DNA from: Microvirga flavescens
GTDB lineage: Bacteria > Pseudomonadota > Alphaproteobacteria > Rhizobiales > Beijerinckiaceae
Length of the DNA stretch: 64,000 nucleotides
Assembly: GCF_003290125.1 (NCBI RefSeq)
Contig: NZ_QMKH01000001.1
Span: forward strand, 310,001 to 374,000
Reading direction: 5' to 3'
The translations under genes were made by a program, and so were the position numbers. Positions 18,042-27,446 of this stretch are shown piece after piece. The notes under the pieces are model-generated. The model saw nothing but the letters and a program-made list of their open reading frames with translations, was not told where the DNA came from and searched no databases. Within the stretch, counting starts at the first letter, position 1. Each line of letters begins with the position of its first letter.

Positions 18042-19460
18042 TCAGACGCGGTTATAGACGTCGTCGAGGCGCACGATGTCGTCCTCGCCGAAATAGGAGC
18101 CGGACTGGACCTCGATCAGCTCCAACGGGATCTTGCCCGGATTTTCCAGCCGGTGAACCTCGCCCAGCGGGATATAGGTCGATTCGTTTTCCCGCACGAT
18201 CTTCTGCGTCTCGCCGATGGTCACGAGCGCCGTGCCCTGGACCACGATCCAGTGCTCCGCCCGGTGGAAGTGCTTCTGCAGGGACAGGCGTCCGCCCGGC
18301 TTCACCACGATGCGCTTGACCTGGAAGCGCGCGCCGATATCGAGGGACTGGTAGGAGCCCCAGGGGCGGAACACCTCGAGGTGCTCATCCACCTGCTTGC
18401 GGCCCTGCTCCTCGAGCTTCTTCACCAGCGGGCGCATGGTGTCCATGTTGTTGCGGTCGAAGACCAGCGTGGCGTCGCCCGTGGCGATCACGGCCACGTT
18501 GTCGAGCCCGGCGACGCAGACGAGGTTCTTGCTGGACACGAAATTGTTGGAGGCGTCGAGGAACACCGCATCGCCGATGGCGGCGTTGCCGTTCTCGTCC
18601 TTGTCGGACAGTTCCCACACCGCGTGCCAGGAGCCGACATCCGACCAGCCCATCGAAACCGGGATCACGGCCACCCTGTCGGTCTTCTCCATGACTGCGA
18701 AATCGATGGAAACCGCCGCGGCGGAGCCGAAGGCCTCGGGGTCGAGGATCGTCCAGCCGAGGTCCTGCCGGCCCTTGCGGACGGCCTCATCGACGGCTTC
18801 CACCGTCTTGGCGTCGAAACGGCGGTATTCGTCGAGCAGCACATCGGCCCGGAACATGAAGTTGCCGGAGTTCCAGAGAAAGCCGTCCGCGATGTAGCGG
18901 CGGGCCGTCTCCTCGTTCGGCTTTTCCACGAAGGCATCGACCTTCGAGACGCCGGGAATGTCGATCTCAGGCCCCCGACGGATATAGCCGTAGCCCGTGG
19001 CCGGATGATCCGGGTTGATGCCGAAGGTCACGATGGAGCCCGCATCCGCGGCTTCGGCCGCCTTGCGGACGGCGGCGCGGAAGGCCTCTACATCGCGAAC
19101 CACGTGATCGGCAGCGAGAACGAGAACGATGGCGTCGGGATGGCGGGCGGCGATGAAGCTCGCCCCCGCGGCGATGGCAGGGCCGGAATCCCGCCGCATG
19201 GGCTCGAGGAGGATAGCGGCCTTCACGCCCAGCGCGTCGAGCTGGTCGGCGGCCACATGGCGGTATTCCTCATTGGTGATGATCACGGGCTCGGCGAAGA
19301 GCCCCGGCTCCGTCACCCTCAGCACCGTTTCCTGAAAGCTGGATTGCTCGCCCATCAGGTTGATGAACTGCTTCGGCGCGGATTTACGCGAGGCAGGCCA
19401 CAGGCGCGTACCGGCGCCGCCACAGATGATGAGGGGCACCAAAGGCCTAGTCATGCTCAT
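18042..19460 (-). CDS. manC: Mannose-1-phosphate guanylyltransferase / mannose-6-phosphate isomerase
   Basis: Bifunctional type II enzyme of 472 residues: makes GDP-mannose from mannose 1-phosphate and GTP and isomerises fructose 6-phosphate to mannose 6-phosphate. The N-terminal nucleotidyltransferase motif CGGAGTRLWPASR and the sugar-binding FVEKPN are present; the C-terminal cupin half has FRPWGSY, GGRLSLQKHFHRAEHW and YIPLGEVHRLEN. The frame extends to 19556, but ATG 19460 gives the family start. It is divergent from gmd, which uses its product, and its 3' end lies 6 bases from a convergent glycosyltransferase gene. Confidence 0.95.
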   Translation of the reverse strand: MSMTRPLVPLIICGGAGTRLWPASRKSAPKQFINLMGEQSSFQETVLRVTEPGLFAEPVIITNEEYRHVAADQLDALGVKAAILLEPMRRDSGPAIAAGASFIAARHPDAIVLVLAADHVVRDVEAFRAAVRKAAEAADAGSIVTFGINPDHPATGYGYIRRGPEIDIPGVSKVDAFVEKPNEETARRYIADGFLWNSGNFMFRADVLLDEYRRFDAKTVEAVDEAVRKGRQDLGWTILDPEAFGSAAAVSIDFAVMEKTDRVAVIPVSMGWSDVGSWHAVWELSDKDENGNAAIGDAVFLDASNNFVSSKNLVCVAGLDNVAVIATGDATLVFDRNNMDTMRPLVKKLEEQGRKQVDEHLEVFRPWGSYQSLDIGARFQVKRIVVKPGGRLSLQKHFHRAEHWIVVQGTALVTIGETQKIVRENESTYIPLGEVHRLENPGKIPLELIEVQSGSYFGEDDIVRLDDVYNRV

Positions 19461-19785
19461 GAATTTCCCGTCTCGACCAGCAGAGGCCCTGTGCTGCCAC
19501 AGCACCGTTTTGAAGGCAAGGGCCGCCGCAGAAGTCGCCTTCCGGGGCAAAGTCATCGCATAGTCGTGGAACTGCTAGATTGTCACAGTTTTCTCGTATC
19601 CGGCTCGACAACGCCGCCTCATTGGGCTAAGTGCGGCGGCTTATATCCATGATTTCCGGCCGGGGCGCGGCTGCGGATTTAAAATAGACTGCGGAAAGGC
19701 GCCCGGAGCCATGTCTATTGATCAACAAGCCTTGATTGCCGACGCAGGTCTTAAACGCTTGTCGATCCAGGGGTGAAAAGAAACG
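19461..19785. other. Divergent manC/gmd promoter region, no gene
   Basis: 325 bases between divergent manC and gmd. A GGGGTGA ribosome-binding site lies shortly before the gmd start. I see no convincing coding frame, hairpin or clear operator; promoters for both directions must lie here. Confidence 0.6.
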
Positions 19786-20886
19786 ATGTCTGCCAAGGTT
19801 GCGCTGATTACGGGTGTCACAGGCCAGGACGGTGGCTATCTGTCGGAGCTGCTTCTCAGCAAGGGCTATGTGGTTCACGGCGTGAAGCGCCGCTCGTCCT
19901 CGTTCAACACGGGCCGTGTGGACCATCTCTATCAGGACGTTCATGAGCGCGATGTGCGCTTCCGCCTGCATTACGGCGACATGACCGATTCCACGAACCT
20001 CATCCGCATCATGGCCGAGGTTCAGCCGACCGAGATCTACAACCTCGCGGCCCAGAGCCACGTCCAGGTCAGCTTCGAGACCCCGGAATACACCGCCAAC
20101 GGCGACGCCCTCGGCACCCTGCGTATGCTGGAGGCGATCCGCATTCTCGGCCTCGAGAAGACCGCGCGCTTCTACCAGGCCTCGACCTCGGAGCTTTACG
20201 GCAAGGTTCAAGCCGTTCCGCAGGACGAGAACACCCCGTTCTACCCCCGCAGCCCCTATGCGGCCGCCAAGCTCTACGCCTACTGGATCACGGTGAACTA
20301 CCGTGAGGCCTACGGCATGCACGCCTCGAACGGCATCCTGTTCAACCACGAAGGCCCAACCCGTGGCGAAACCTTCGTGACCCGCAAGATCAGCCGCGCT
20401 GTCGCCTCCATCGAGCTCGGCATGCAGGACAAGCTCTATATCGGCAACCTCGACGCCAAGCGCGACTGGGGCCATGCCCGCGAGTATGTCGAAGGCATGT
20501 GGCGCATTCTCCAGCAGGACACGCCGGACGATTACGTTCTCGCCACCGGCGAGACCCACACCGTGCGCGAGTTCATCGAGCGCGCCTTCGCCCATGTGGG
20601 CAAGACCATCGCCTGGAAGGGCGAGGGCGTCGATGAAGTCGGCGTCGACTCCAAGACCGGCAACGTGCTGGTCGAGGTCGATCCGCGCTATTTCCGCCCG
20701 ACCGAGGTGGAACTGCTCCTCGGCAACCCGGCCAAGGCCAAGGCCAAGCTCGGCTGGACCCACAAGACCACCTTCCCGCAGCTCGTGAGCGAGATGGTTC
20801 AGGCCGATCTCGACCTGTTCCGCCGCAACGGCACCAATCGCGGCAACAGCGAAGCCGATTCGATCCGCAATCACATGGTCGGCTAA
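19786..20886 (+). CDS. gmd: GDP-mannose 4,6-dehydratase
   Basis: Cytoplasmic extended short-chain dehydrogenase of 366 residues; converts GDP-D-mannose to GDP-4-keto-6-deoxy-D-mannose, the first step towards GDP-L-fucose. The Rossmann motif [16 protein letters not shown] is at the N-terminus, [14 protein letters not shown] is the family's NADP-binding segment, and catalytic STSELYG and the YAAAK motif follow. Length is typical. A perfect intrinsic terminator directly follows, so it is probably transcribed alone from the manC-gmd divergent region. Confidence 0.97.
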   Translation: MSAKVALITGVTGQDGGYLSELLLSKGYVVHGVKRRSSSFNTGRVDHLYQDVHERDVRFRLHYGDMTDSTNLIRIMAEVQPTEIYNLAAQSHVQVSFETPEYTANGDALGTLRMLEAIRILGLEKTARFYQASTSELYGKVQAVPQDENTPFYPRSPYAAAKLYAYWITVNYREAYGMHASNGILFNHEGPTRGETFVTRKISRAVASIELGMQDKLYIGNLDAKRDWGHAREYVEGMWRILQQDTPDDYVLATGETHTVREFIERAFAHVGKTIAWKGEGVDEVGVDSKTGNVLVEVDPRYFRPTEVELLLGNPAKAKAKLGWTHKTTFPQLVSEMVQADLDLFRRNGTNRGNSEADSIRNHMVG

Positions 20887-20892
20887 GACTCA

Positions 20893-20924
20893 AAAGCGGG
20901 GCCGGCGCCCCGCTTTCGCATTTT
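20893..20924 (+). terminator. Intrinsic terminator of gmd
   Basis: A 9-bp stem AAAGCGGGG (20893-20901) with CCCCGCTTT (20908-20916), 6-nt loop, followed by a T-rich stretch, immediately after the gmd stop codon. Confidence 0.8.
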
Positions 20925-21034
20925 CAGCCTAAACGACAACGAGACGCGAACCGCAGACGGGAGCCTCGCTTTCCGGGGACCGACAGGCCAAGGCCGCTCT
21001 TTTCTCCCGCCTGCCTGCGAGGCCCGAACCACCG

Positions 21035-23467
21035 ATGTCCAGCTCCGACACGTCGAGTAAGACTCCTTTGAAAGTCGGCGTCGATCTTCGCCACATCACG
21101 CGGGGAGCGTCCGGCGGCGTGGCGCCGCAGATCACCGAGACCTTCCGCGCGCTGATCGCGGCGTGCCCCGACTGGCAGTTCCATGTCTTCGGAACGATGT
21201 TCAATCAGGATGTCGTGCCGGCATCCGCGCCCAACGTCACCCACTACACGCTGCCGCTCGGCGATTATTATCCTTCGCTCCAGCGCGTTCTCGACGCGGA
21301 AAACATCGACGCGCTCTATCGCCCCTTCCCCAATGGCGATGAGCTGACATTCCCGCTCACGAAGCAGATCGTCTTCATTCCCGACCTGCAGCACGAGTTC
21401 TTTCCCGAATTCTTCGACGCGGGAACGCTGGCGCTCCGGCGCACCCATTTCGACCGGCTGATCACCGGCTGCGGCGCGGTGGCGACGAATTCCGACCACG
21501 CGGCGGGCACCATCAGGGCGCGCTACCGCAACGCCTTCGACGACATCTTCCTGATGCAGCCCGCCTCCCAGGTGGCGGAGATTGCGGGAGAGGACGATGT
21601 CTCGGCAAAGTTCAAGGCGAAGGTCGAGGCGTTCGGATTTTACTTCTTCTTCCCCGCCAACCTGTGGAAGCACAAGAACCACCCCGTGCTGCTCGAGGCC
21701 TTCCGCCGGTTCAAGGCGAGCGATCCTCGCGCGAAGGACTATTCGCTTCTCCTGACGGGACATCCCAAGGGCTGGCAGGATCTCGCGAAGGACCATGCCG
21801 TCGAGGGCGTCCATCATCTCGGCTTCGTCTCGCGCGCGGAGCTCGCCTATCTCTACCGGCACGCGAAGGCCCTGACCTTCATGACCCTTTTCGAAGGGTT
21901 CGGCATGCCGCTGCTCGAAGCCTTCGGCAACGATTGCCCGGTGATCTGCAGCAACACCACGAGCCTGCCGGAAGTGGCGGGCGACGCGGCGCTGATGTGC
22001 AACCCGAAGAGCCCGACGGAAATCGCCGCCAACATGTCGCGCATCGCGTCGGACCCTGCGCTGGCGCAGGATCTGATCGCCAAAGGCCGCAAGCGCGTCG
22101 CCATCTATACGTGGCAGCGCGCCGCGGAAAATCTGAAGCAGGCCTTCGAGCGTGTCGTCGCGCGCCGGGCCGGCGAGCGCGCCGCAGTGCAGGCTGCTCC
22201 CGCCAAGGCCCCGCTCGATACATCCATCAAAGTGTCGATCGTCACGCCCTCCTACAATCAGGGCCGCTTTCTCAAGCGCACCATCGACAGCGTTCTGAAC
22301 CAGACCTACCCCAACATCGAGCTGATCGTCATGGATGGCGGCTCGACGGACGAGTCGGTCGAGATCCTGAAATCCTATGGGGATCGCATCCAATGGGTGT
22401 CCGAGAAGGACAAGGGCCAGACGGATGCGATCAACAAGGGTCTCAAGCGCACCAGCGGGCAGATTCTCGCCTATCTGAACTCCGACGACACGCTGGAACT
22501 CGACGCGGTCGAGACCATCGTGCGCTATTTCAACGAGAACCCGGACGTGGATCTCGTCTATGGCGACGCGCATTACATCGACGTCGACGACAACGTGACG
22601 GGCCGCTACCTCACCGCCGCCTATTCCTTCGACCGCCTGGTGCAGGATTGCTGCGTGTGCCAGCCGGCAACGTTCTGGCGCTCGTCCGTCGTCGAGCGGT
22701 TCGGCCTGTTCGACGACACGCTCGATTACACGATGGACTACGATTACTGGCTGCGGGTGGCGCGCGGCGGCGGCAGCATCCGCCATCTGCCGGTCCTCCT
22801 CGCCAATTCGCGCCTCTATCCCGAAACCAAGACCATGTCGGCGCGCGGCCTGATCTACCGGGAGATCTTCATGATCTCCAAGAAGCATGCGGGCCGGGTC
22901 AGCAAGAGCTATGTCCAGGGCTACTGGAACCATCGGCTGTGGGAACGGCACGACGCCTTCGCCAGAATCGCGCGCCGCGTTCCCAGCCTCGAAAAGACCT
23001 TCGTGGAATACGACGCGGCCCGTCTCGGCGACCCGGCCTATCCACCCGCAAAGGCGCTGCGGCATGTGGCGCGCAAGATCGCCGGCGGCGTCAAGGCGCG
23101 GGTCAGGCGCCACATCAAATGGTCGCCGCGCCTTGCCTCCTTGCGCCAGCCGAGCGCCGGCGCCTCCGGCGTCTATTTCGACAACTGGCTCGCCACCCGC
23201 GTGCGGATGGCCCCCTCGCCCCTGCGCGACAGGACGCTCATTCTGGAAGGGCGCGCCCCCCGCAAGATGACGTTGAGAGTCAGGGCCGGGAAAAAGCTGG
23301 TTGCGGAATATCAGCTCGAGGCCGACAAGATCGAGCGGCTTGAAATTCCGGGATCGGCGGAGGCGATGGAATTCGCCTTCAGTTCCTCCATCCCGGACCA
23401 CACGAAGGGCCGCCACCTTTCGTTCCACGTCAAATTCACCACCTGCTTTTCGGAAGAAGAGGTGTGA
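21035..23467 (+). CDS. Fused GT4-GT2 double glycosyltransferase
   Basis: Two glycosyltransferase domains in one protein of 810 residues. Residues 1 to about 390 form a GT4 (GT-B fold) enzyme: VGVDLRHITRGASGG at the N-terminus and the donor-site signature FEGFGMPLLEAFG with SLPEVAGDAAL. From about 397 a GT2 (GT-A) domain starts (KVSIVTPSYNQGRF, MDGGSTDESVE, YLNSDDTLELDA) and runs to about 620. The last 110 residues, after a basic linker, are unassigned and look beta-rich. No membrane helices. Such fusions usually add two consecutive sugars to one acceptor; specificity is unknown. The next glycosyltransferase gene follows closely on the same strand. Confidence 0.9.
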   Translation: MSSSDTSSKTPLKVGVDLRHITRGASGGVAPQITETFRALIAACPDWQFHVFGTMFNQDVVPASAPNVTHYTLPLGDYYPSLQRVLDAENIDALYRPFPNGDELTFPLTKQIVFIPDLQHEFFPEFFDAGTLALRRTHFDRLITGCGAVATNSDHAAGTIRARYRNAFDDIFLMQPASQVAEIAGEDDVSAKFKAKVEAFGFYFFFPANLWKHKNHPVLLEAFRRFKASDPRAKDYSLLLTGHPKGWQDLAKDHAVEGVHHLGFVSRAELAYLYRHAKALTFMTLFEGFGMPLLEAFGNDCPVICSNTTSLPEVAGDAALMCNPKSPTEIAANMSRIASDPALAQDLIAKGRKRVAIYTWQRAAENLKQAFERVVARRAGERAAVQAAPAKAPLDTSIKVSIVTPSYNQGRFLKRTIDSVLNQTYPNIELIVMDGGSTDESVEILKSYGDRIQWVSEKDKGQTDAINKGLKRTSGQILAYLNSDDTLELDAVETIVRYFNENPDVDLVYGDAHYIDVDDNVTGRYLTAAYSFDRLVQDCCVCQPATFWRSSVVERFGLFDDTLDYTMDYDYWLRVARGGGSIRHLPVLLANSRLYPETKTMSARGLIYREIFMISKKHAGRVSKSYVQGYWNHRLWERHDAFARIARRVPSLEKTFVEYDAARLGDPAYPPAKALRHVARKIAGGVKARVRRHIKWSPRLASLRQPSAGASGVYFDNWLATRVRMAPSPLRDRTLILEGRAPRKMTLRVRAGKKLVAEYQLEADKIERLEIPGSAEAMEFAFSSSIPDHTKGRHLSFHVKFTTCFSEEEV

Positions 23468-23544
23468 CCTCGCTCACGAACGGCACCAAGGACGACGCAA
23501 GGAATCTTGCGGCTTCGGACAGTTTCTCAGGAGAACGGCGCGCA

Positions 23545-24543
23545 ATGTCTGAGACATCGCCCACAAACGTGATCGGTATCAGTGTCGTCGTGCCCTCGTT
23601 CAACCAGGGCCGCTTCATCGACGAGACGATCCGCAGCCTCCTCGACCAGAACTACCCGAACCTCGAAATCCTCGTCATGGACGGGGGCTCGACGGATGAC
23701 ACCATCGAGCGCCTCAAAGTCTATGGCGACAGGATCCGCTGGATCAGCGAGAAGGACGAGGGGCAGTCGGACGCCATCGTGAAAGGCTTTGCCCGCACCT
23801 CGAAGCCCTGGATCACCTGGCTCAACTCCGACGACGTCCAATGCAATCGCGCCCTCTGGCGCTTGAACGAGGCCGTCGCAGCCAATCCGAACGCGGAAGT
23901 CGTGATCGGCGGCGGGCATTACATGGACGCCGACGGCTCCAATGAGCGGCCCTACCCGACCATCAATGTCGGCCCCGGCATCGATGTGAAGCGCGAGATG
24001 TTCGAAAAGGGCTACGTGGCACAGCCTTCCGTCTTCTATACGCGCGAACTCTATAACCGCGTGGGCGGATTGGACCGTTCGCTGCACTTTTGCATGGATT
24101 ACGAATTGTGGACCCGCTTTGCGGTATCGGGGGCGACATTCGCGCGCATCGATGCGGATATCTCCGGCAATCGCTGGTATGAGACGACAAAGACATCCGC
24201 GCAGACATTCGATCTCTACGCGGAAATTCTTGCGACGCAGCAAAGAGTATTCGGGATTATATCGCCGTACTACGTCCAGGCGGTCAGCGACCATCTCTAT
24301 ACGAAATTTCACGCCCAGTTTTACGGGGAATACGGCTACATCTTCATTCGTTGGGTGTATTTCAAGGCACTGTGGGTCGCCCTCAACGCGCGCGCACCGT
24401 TGTATTGTATTAAAGGACTTTTCCGCTATACCCTGTCAAAATCCGGGGCAACGGCGGGCGACTTCATGACGCTCAAAGACTGGTATCGGGGATTCAAATC
24501 CTTCGTCCGCCCCTGGGTCACGCTTCGTTGGGGGCCTCGCTAA
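23545..24543 (+). CDS. Family 2 glycosyltransferase
   Basis: GT-A glycosyltransferase of 332 residues with SVVVPSFNQGRFID, MDGGSTDDTIERL and WLNSDDVQ, closely similar in these motifs to the GT2 half of the preceding fusion protein. A GTG at 23464 overlapping the upstream stop codon is possible, but ATG 23545 with CAGGAGAA about nine bases upstream is a much better start. The 3' third is visibly richer in A+T than the 5' part. Specificity unknown. Confidence 0.9.
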   Translation: MSETSPTNVIGISVVVPSFNQGRFIDETIRSLLDQNYPNLEILVMDGGSTDDTIERLKVYGDRIRWISEKDEGQSDAIVKGFARTSKPWITWLNSDDVQCNRALWRLNEAVAANPNAEVVIGGGHYMDADGSNERPYPTINVGPGIDVKREMFEKGYVAQPSVFYTRELYNRVGGLDRSLHFCMDYELWTRFAVSGATFARIDADISGNRWYETTKTSAQTFDLYAEILATQQRVFGIISPYYVQAVSDHLYTKFHAQFYGEYGYIFIRWVYFKALWVALNARAPLYCIKGLFRYTLSKSGATAGDFMTLKDWYRGFKSFVRPWVTLRWGPR

Positions 24544-24667
24544 AAGGTGACAAGAGGACGACGCCTGTTAAATTGAGAGCCTGCTGACGCTGGCCTCTGA
24601 TCCAGCCCCTTTCAAACTCTTGACTATTTTATTGGCTCGCCCGGCCTGGATGGGTCTTGGATCGTTG

Positions 24668-25537
24668 ATGCGTATTTCGATAGTCACGCCCAATCTAAAT
24701 CGCTGCGATTTTCTCGCGCAGACGATGGATTCGGTTCTTGCCGCCGATCATGGCGACCTCGACTACATCGTTGTCGACGGCGGATCGACGGACGGGTCGC
24801 AGGCGCTGGTCAAAGCAAGGCGCAACCGCCTCAGCGCGACGATCAGCGAACCGGACGAGGGCCTTTATGACGCCCTGAACAAGGGCTTCGCTCTAAGCAC
24901 GGGCGAGATCATGGGCTGGATCAACGCCGGCGACACCCTGATGCCAGACAGCCTTCGGGTCATCGACGAGATTTTTTCAACCCATCCGCAAATCGAGTGG
25001 ATCACGAGCCGCGTCATCAGCTTTCTCGACGAGCGCGGGCGGCTGGTCGAGCAGCACGTCCATAGCGGCGTCTCCCGCGAGAGCTTCCTGAGTGGGGAAC
25101 ACCTGCCAGGCTTCTCGAAGGGCCGCTCCTTGAGCATGATCCAGCAGGAATCGACCTTCTGGCGGCGCTCCCTGTGGGAGCGGGCAGGTGGGGGCCTCGA
25201 CCTCTCCTATAGCCTCGCGGCGGATTTCGAATTGTGGGCGCGGTTCTTCCAGCAGGCCGAGCTCTGGTCGGTCTCGGCCCCCATCGGGACTTTTCGTCGC
25301 CACGCCAACCAGCTCAGCCGCACCCATTGGGACGTTTACCTGAACGAGGCCCGGCGGGCCCTTGAGGGTCTCGGAGCACGGCCGCGCAATGCGCTCGCCC
25401 AGACCCTGTCCGTCGGCTTGCGCCGCTCCCTGCCGCGGGGCTTGAGGCCCCTCGCGGAGCGGCTGTATCTCTTGAAGGCTGCCCCCTTCTGCGAATTCGA
25501 CAGCGAAAAGCAGGCTTGGTGCCTGTCGCGGCATTGA
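24668..25537 (+). CDS. Family 2 glycosyltransferase
   Basis: GT-A glycosyltransferase of 289 residues: RISIVTPNLNRCDFL, VVDGGSTDGSQ and WINAGDTLMPD, where the usual NSDD is replaced by NAGD. The ATG at 24668 places the catalytic domain at the extreme N-terminus; in-frame starts upstream would add a tail with no family support. It lies between another GT2 gene and fcl in the same direction. The donor is unknown; the altered DxD region may signal a different metal or donor preference. Confidence 0.87.
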   Translation: MRISIVTPNLNRCDFLAQTMDSVLAADHGDLDYIVVDGGSTDGSQALVKARRNRLSATISEPDEGLYDALNKGFALSTGEIMGWINAGDTLMPDSLRVIDEIFSTHPQIEWITSRVISFLDERGRLVEQHVHSGVSRESFLSGEHLPGFSKGRSLSMIQQESTFWRRSLWERAGGGLDLSYSLAADFELWARFFQQAELWSVSAPIGTFRRHANQLSRTHWDVYLNEARRALEGLGARPRNALAQTLSVGLRRSLPRGLRPLAERLYLLKAAPFCEFDSEKQAWCLSRH

Positions 25538-25629
25538 GATAAGAGAACCTGCGCTCTGGCTTGGCGAGGCGCTTCGGCAAAGCACCCTGAATTTCCTTCG
25601 TTTCAGTTTTCGATGATGAAAGACCGGCA

Positions 25630-26577
25630 ATGACCTTCAATCTCGACGGCAAGAAGATCTTCGTGACGGGTCATAACGGCATGGTCGGCTCGGCCATCGT
25701 CCGCCGCCTCGCACAGGACGGCATTCCGTCGCTGACGGCAGGCCGCAAGGACGTGGACCTGCGCGACCAGGCAAGCGTTCGCGGCTTCATGGAGCGCGAG
25801 CGCCCGGATGTGGTGGTGATCGCGGCGGCCAAGGTCGGCGGCATTCACGCCAACAACACGCAGCCGGCCGACTTCATCTATGAAAACCTGATGATCGCTT
25901 CGAACCTCATCGAAGCCGCGCACCGCACCGATGTGCAGAAGTTGCTCTTCCTCGGCTCGTCCTGCATCTATCCGCGCCTCGCGCCGCAGCCGATCAACGA
26001 GGATTCGCTGCTCACCGGGCCGCTGGAGCCGACCAACGAATGGTACGCGCTGGCGAAGATCTCCGGCATCAAGCTTTGCCAGGCCTATCGCAAGCAGCAT
26101 GGGCGGGATTACATTTCCTGCCAGCCCACCAACCTTTACGGTCCAAACGACAACTTCAACCTCTCGACCTCCCATGTGCTGCCCGCGCTGCTGCGCAAGG
26201 CGCACGAGGCCAAGATTGCCAATGCGCCGAGCATGACCGTGTGGGGCACAGGCACGCCGCTTCGCGAGTTCCTGCATGTGGACGACATGGCCGACGCCTG
26301 CGTCTATCTCCTGCGCAATTACAGCGGCGACGTGCCGCTCAACGTAGGCTGGGGTGAGGACATCTCCATCGGCGACGTGGCGCGGCTCATCAAGGACACG
26401 GTCGGCTTCAAGGGCGAGCTCGTCTTCGACACCACGAAGCCCGACGGCACGCCGCGCAAGCTGCTCGACACGGGCCGCATCAACGGCCTCGGCTGGCGCC
26501 CGAAGATCGAGCTGAGCGAGGGCCTGAAGGGTTATTACGAGTGGTTCCTGGCCCACCAGGCCGATTTCCGCGACTGA
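25630..26577 (+). CDS. fcl: GDP-L-fucose synthase
   Basis: GDP-4-keto-6-deoxymannose 3,5-epimerase/4-reductase of 315 residues; completes GDP-L-fucose from the Gmd product using NADPH. The Rossmann motif [16 protein letters not shown], the [15 protein letters not shown] segment and catalytic YALAK are all visible. Length is typical. A glycosyltransferase gene starts one base after its stop, indicating co-transcription and translational coupling; that enzyme is a candidate fucosyltransferase by context only. Confidence 0.96.
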   Translation: MTFNLDGKKIFVTGHNGMVGSAIVRRLAQDGIPSLTAGRKDVDLRDQASVRGFMERERPDVVVIAAAKVGGIHANNTQPADFIYENLMIASNLIEAAHRTDVQKLLFLGSSCIYPRLAPQPINEDSLLTGPLEPTNEWYALAKISGIKLCQAYRKQHGRDYISCQPTNLYGPNDNFNLSTSHVLPALLRKAHEAKIANAPSMTVWGTGTPLREFLHVDDMADACVYLLRNYSGDVPLNVGWGEDISIGDVARLIKDTVGFKGELVFDTTKPDGTPRKLLDTGRINGLGWRPKIELSEGLKGYYEWFLAHQADFRD

Positions 26578-26578
26578 T

Positions 26579-27436
26579 ATGACCGCCCAGACGGTCAGCG
26601 TCGTCATCCCGGTTCACAACCGCACCGCCTCCTTACGCAAGGCGGTGCAGTCGGCACTGGATCAGACGCGCGCGCCGGATGAGATCGTCATCGTCGACGA
26701 TGCCTCGACGGAACCCGTGACGGCGGCCTCCCTCGGCATCGAAGATCCGCGCATCCGCATCGTCCGTCTCGCACAAAATCGTGGCGCTGCCGGTGCACGC
26801 ATGGTTGGCGTGGAGGAGGCGCGCTCGCGGCTCATCGCATTCCTCGATTCCGACGACGTGTTTCTTCCCGAAAAACTCGCGGCGCAGCTCTCCCTCCTCG
26901 GCGAGAACGACGATCTGACGACGGTGGCCTGCGGCTGGCAGGCCAATGACGAGAACACCGGGCACAGCTATCGCCGCATCCCCATCGAGAGCGCGGACCC
27001 GCGCGACTTCGCCAGCGGCTGCTGGTTCAGCCCCGGCGCGACGGTCCTCATTCCCAAGCGCGCCTTCGATATCGTCGGACCGTTCGACCCGAGCCTTCGG
27101 CGGCTGGAGGATCTCGACTGGTTTCTGCGTTTTGCCCTTGCCGGCGGCAAACTGCGCGTCGCGCCGATCATCGGCAGCGTCATCGGTATCGGACGCCGGG
27201 CGAATCCCGACAACGTCTTTCAATCCGCCGCGCTCATCGAGCGCAAGTTCTCGACGATGCAGCACCCCGCCATCGACAAAGCGCTCCAGCGCCGCCTCAA
27301 GGCCTGGCTCCATGTGGAACGAGCCGTCGCATTGCGCAATGCCGGCAACATGATCGGCATGGGTATCGAGCTGGCGCGTTCGTTCTGTCTCGCGCCGAGG
27401 ATGCAACTTCAGTTGCGGGCGTGGTGGACCGCCTGA
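26579..27436 (+). CDS. Family 2 glycosyltransferase coupled to fcl
   Basis: GT-A glycosyltransferase of 285 residues: VSVVIPVHNRTASLRK, IVDDASTEP and IAFLDSDDVF, plus a C-terminal RRLEDLDWFLRFA acceptor-side motif typical of GT2 enzymes. The start lies one base after the fcl stop codon, so the genes are probably translationally coupled. The gene is convergent with the downstream membrane sulfatase-like gene, only 10 bases apart. Using GDP-fucose is a reasonable guess from context but is not shown by the sequence. Confidence 0.9.
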   Translation: MTAQTVSVVIPVHNRTASLRKAVQSALDQTRAPDEIVIVDDASTEPVTAASLGIEDPRIRIVRLAQNRGAAGARMVGVEEARSRLIAFLDSDDVFLPEKLAAQLSLLGENDDLTTVACGWQANDENTGHSYRRIPIESADPRDFASGCWFSPGATVLIPKRAFDIVGPFDPSLRRLEDLDWFLRFALAGGKLRVAPIIGSVIGIGRRANPDNVFQSAALIERKFSTMQHPAIDKALQRRLKAWLHVERAVALRNAGNMIGMGIELARSFCLAPRMQLQLRAWWTA

Positions 27437-27446
27437 ATCGCAGCGG

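Noticed and set aside
20924..23428. An 834-codon open frame on the minus strand
   Set aside because: Antisense of the GT4-GT2 fusion gene; no recognisable motif.
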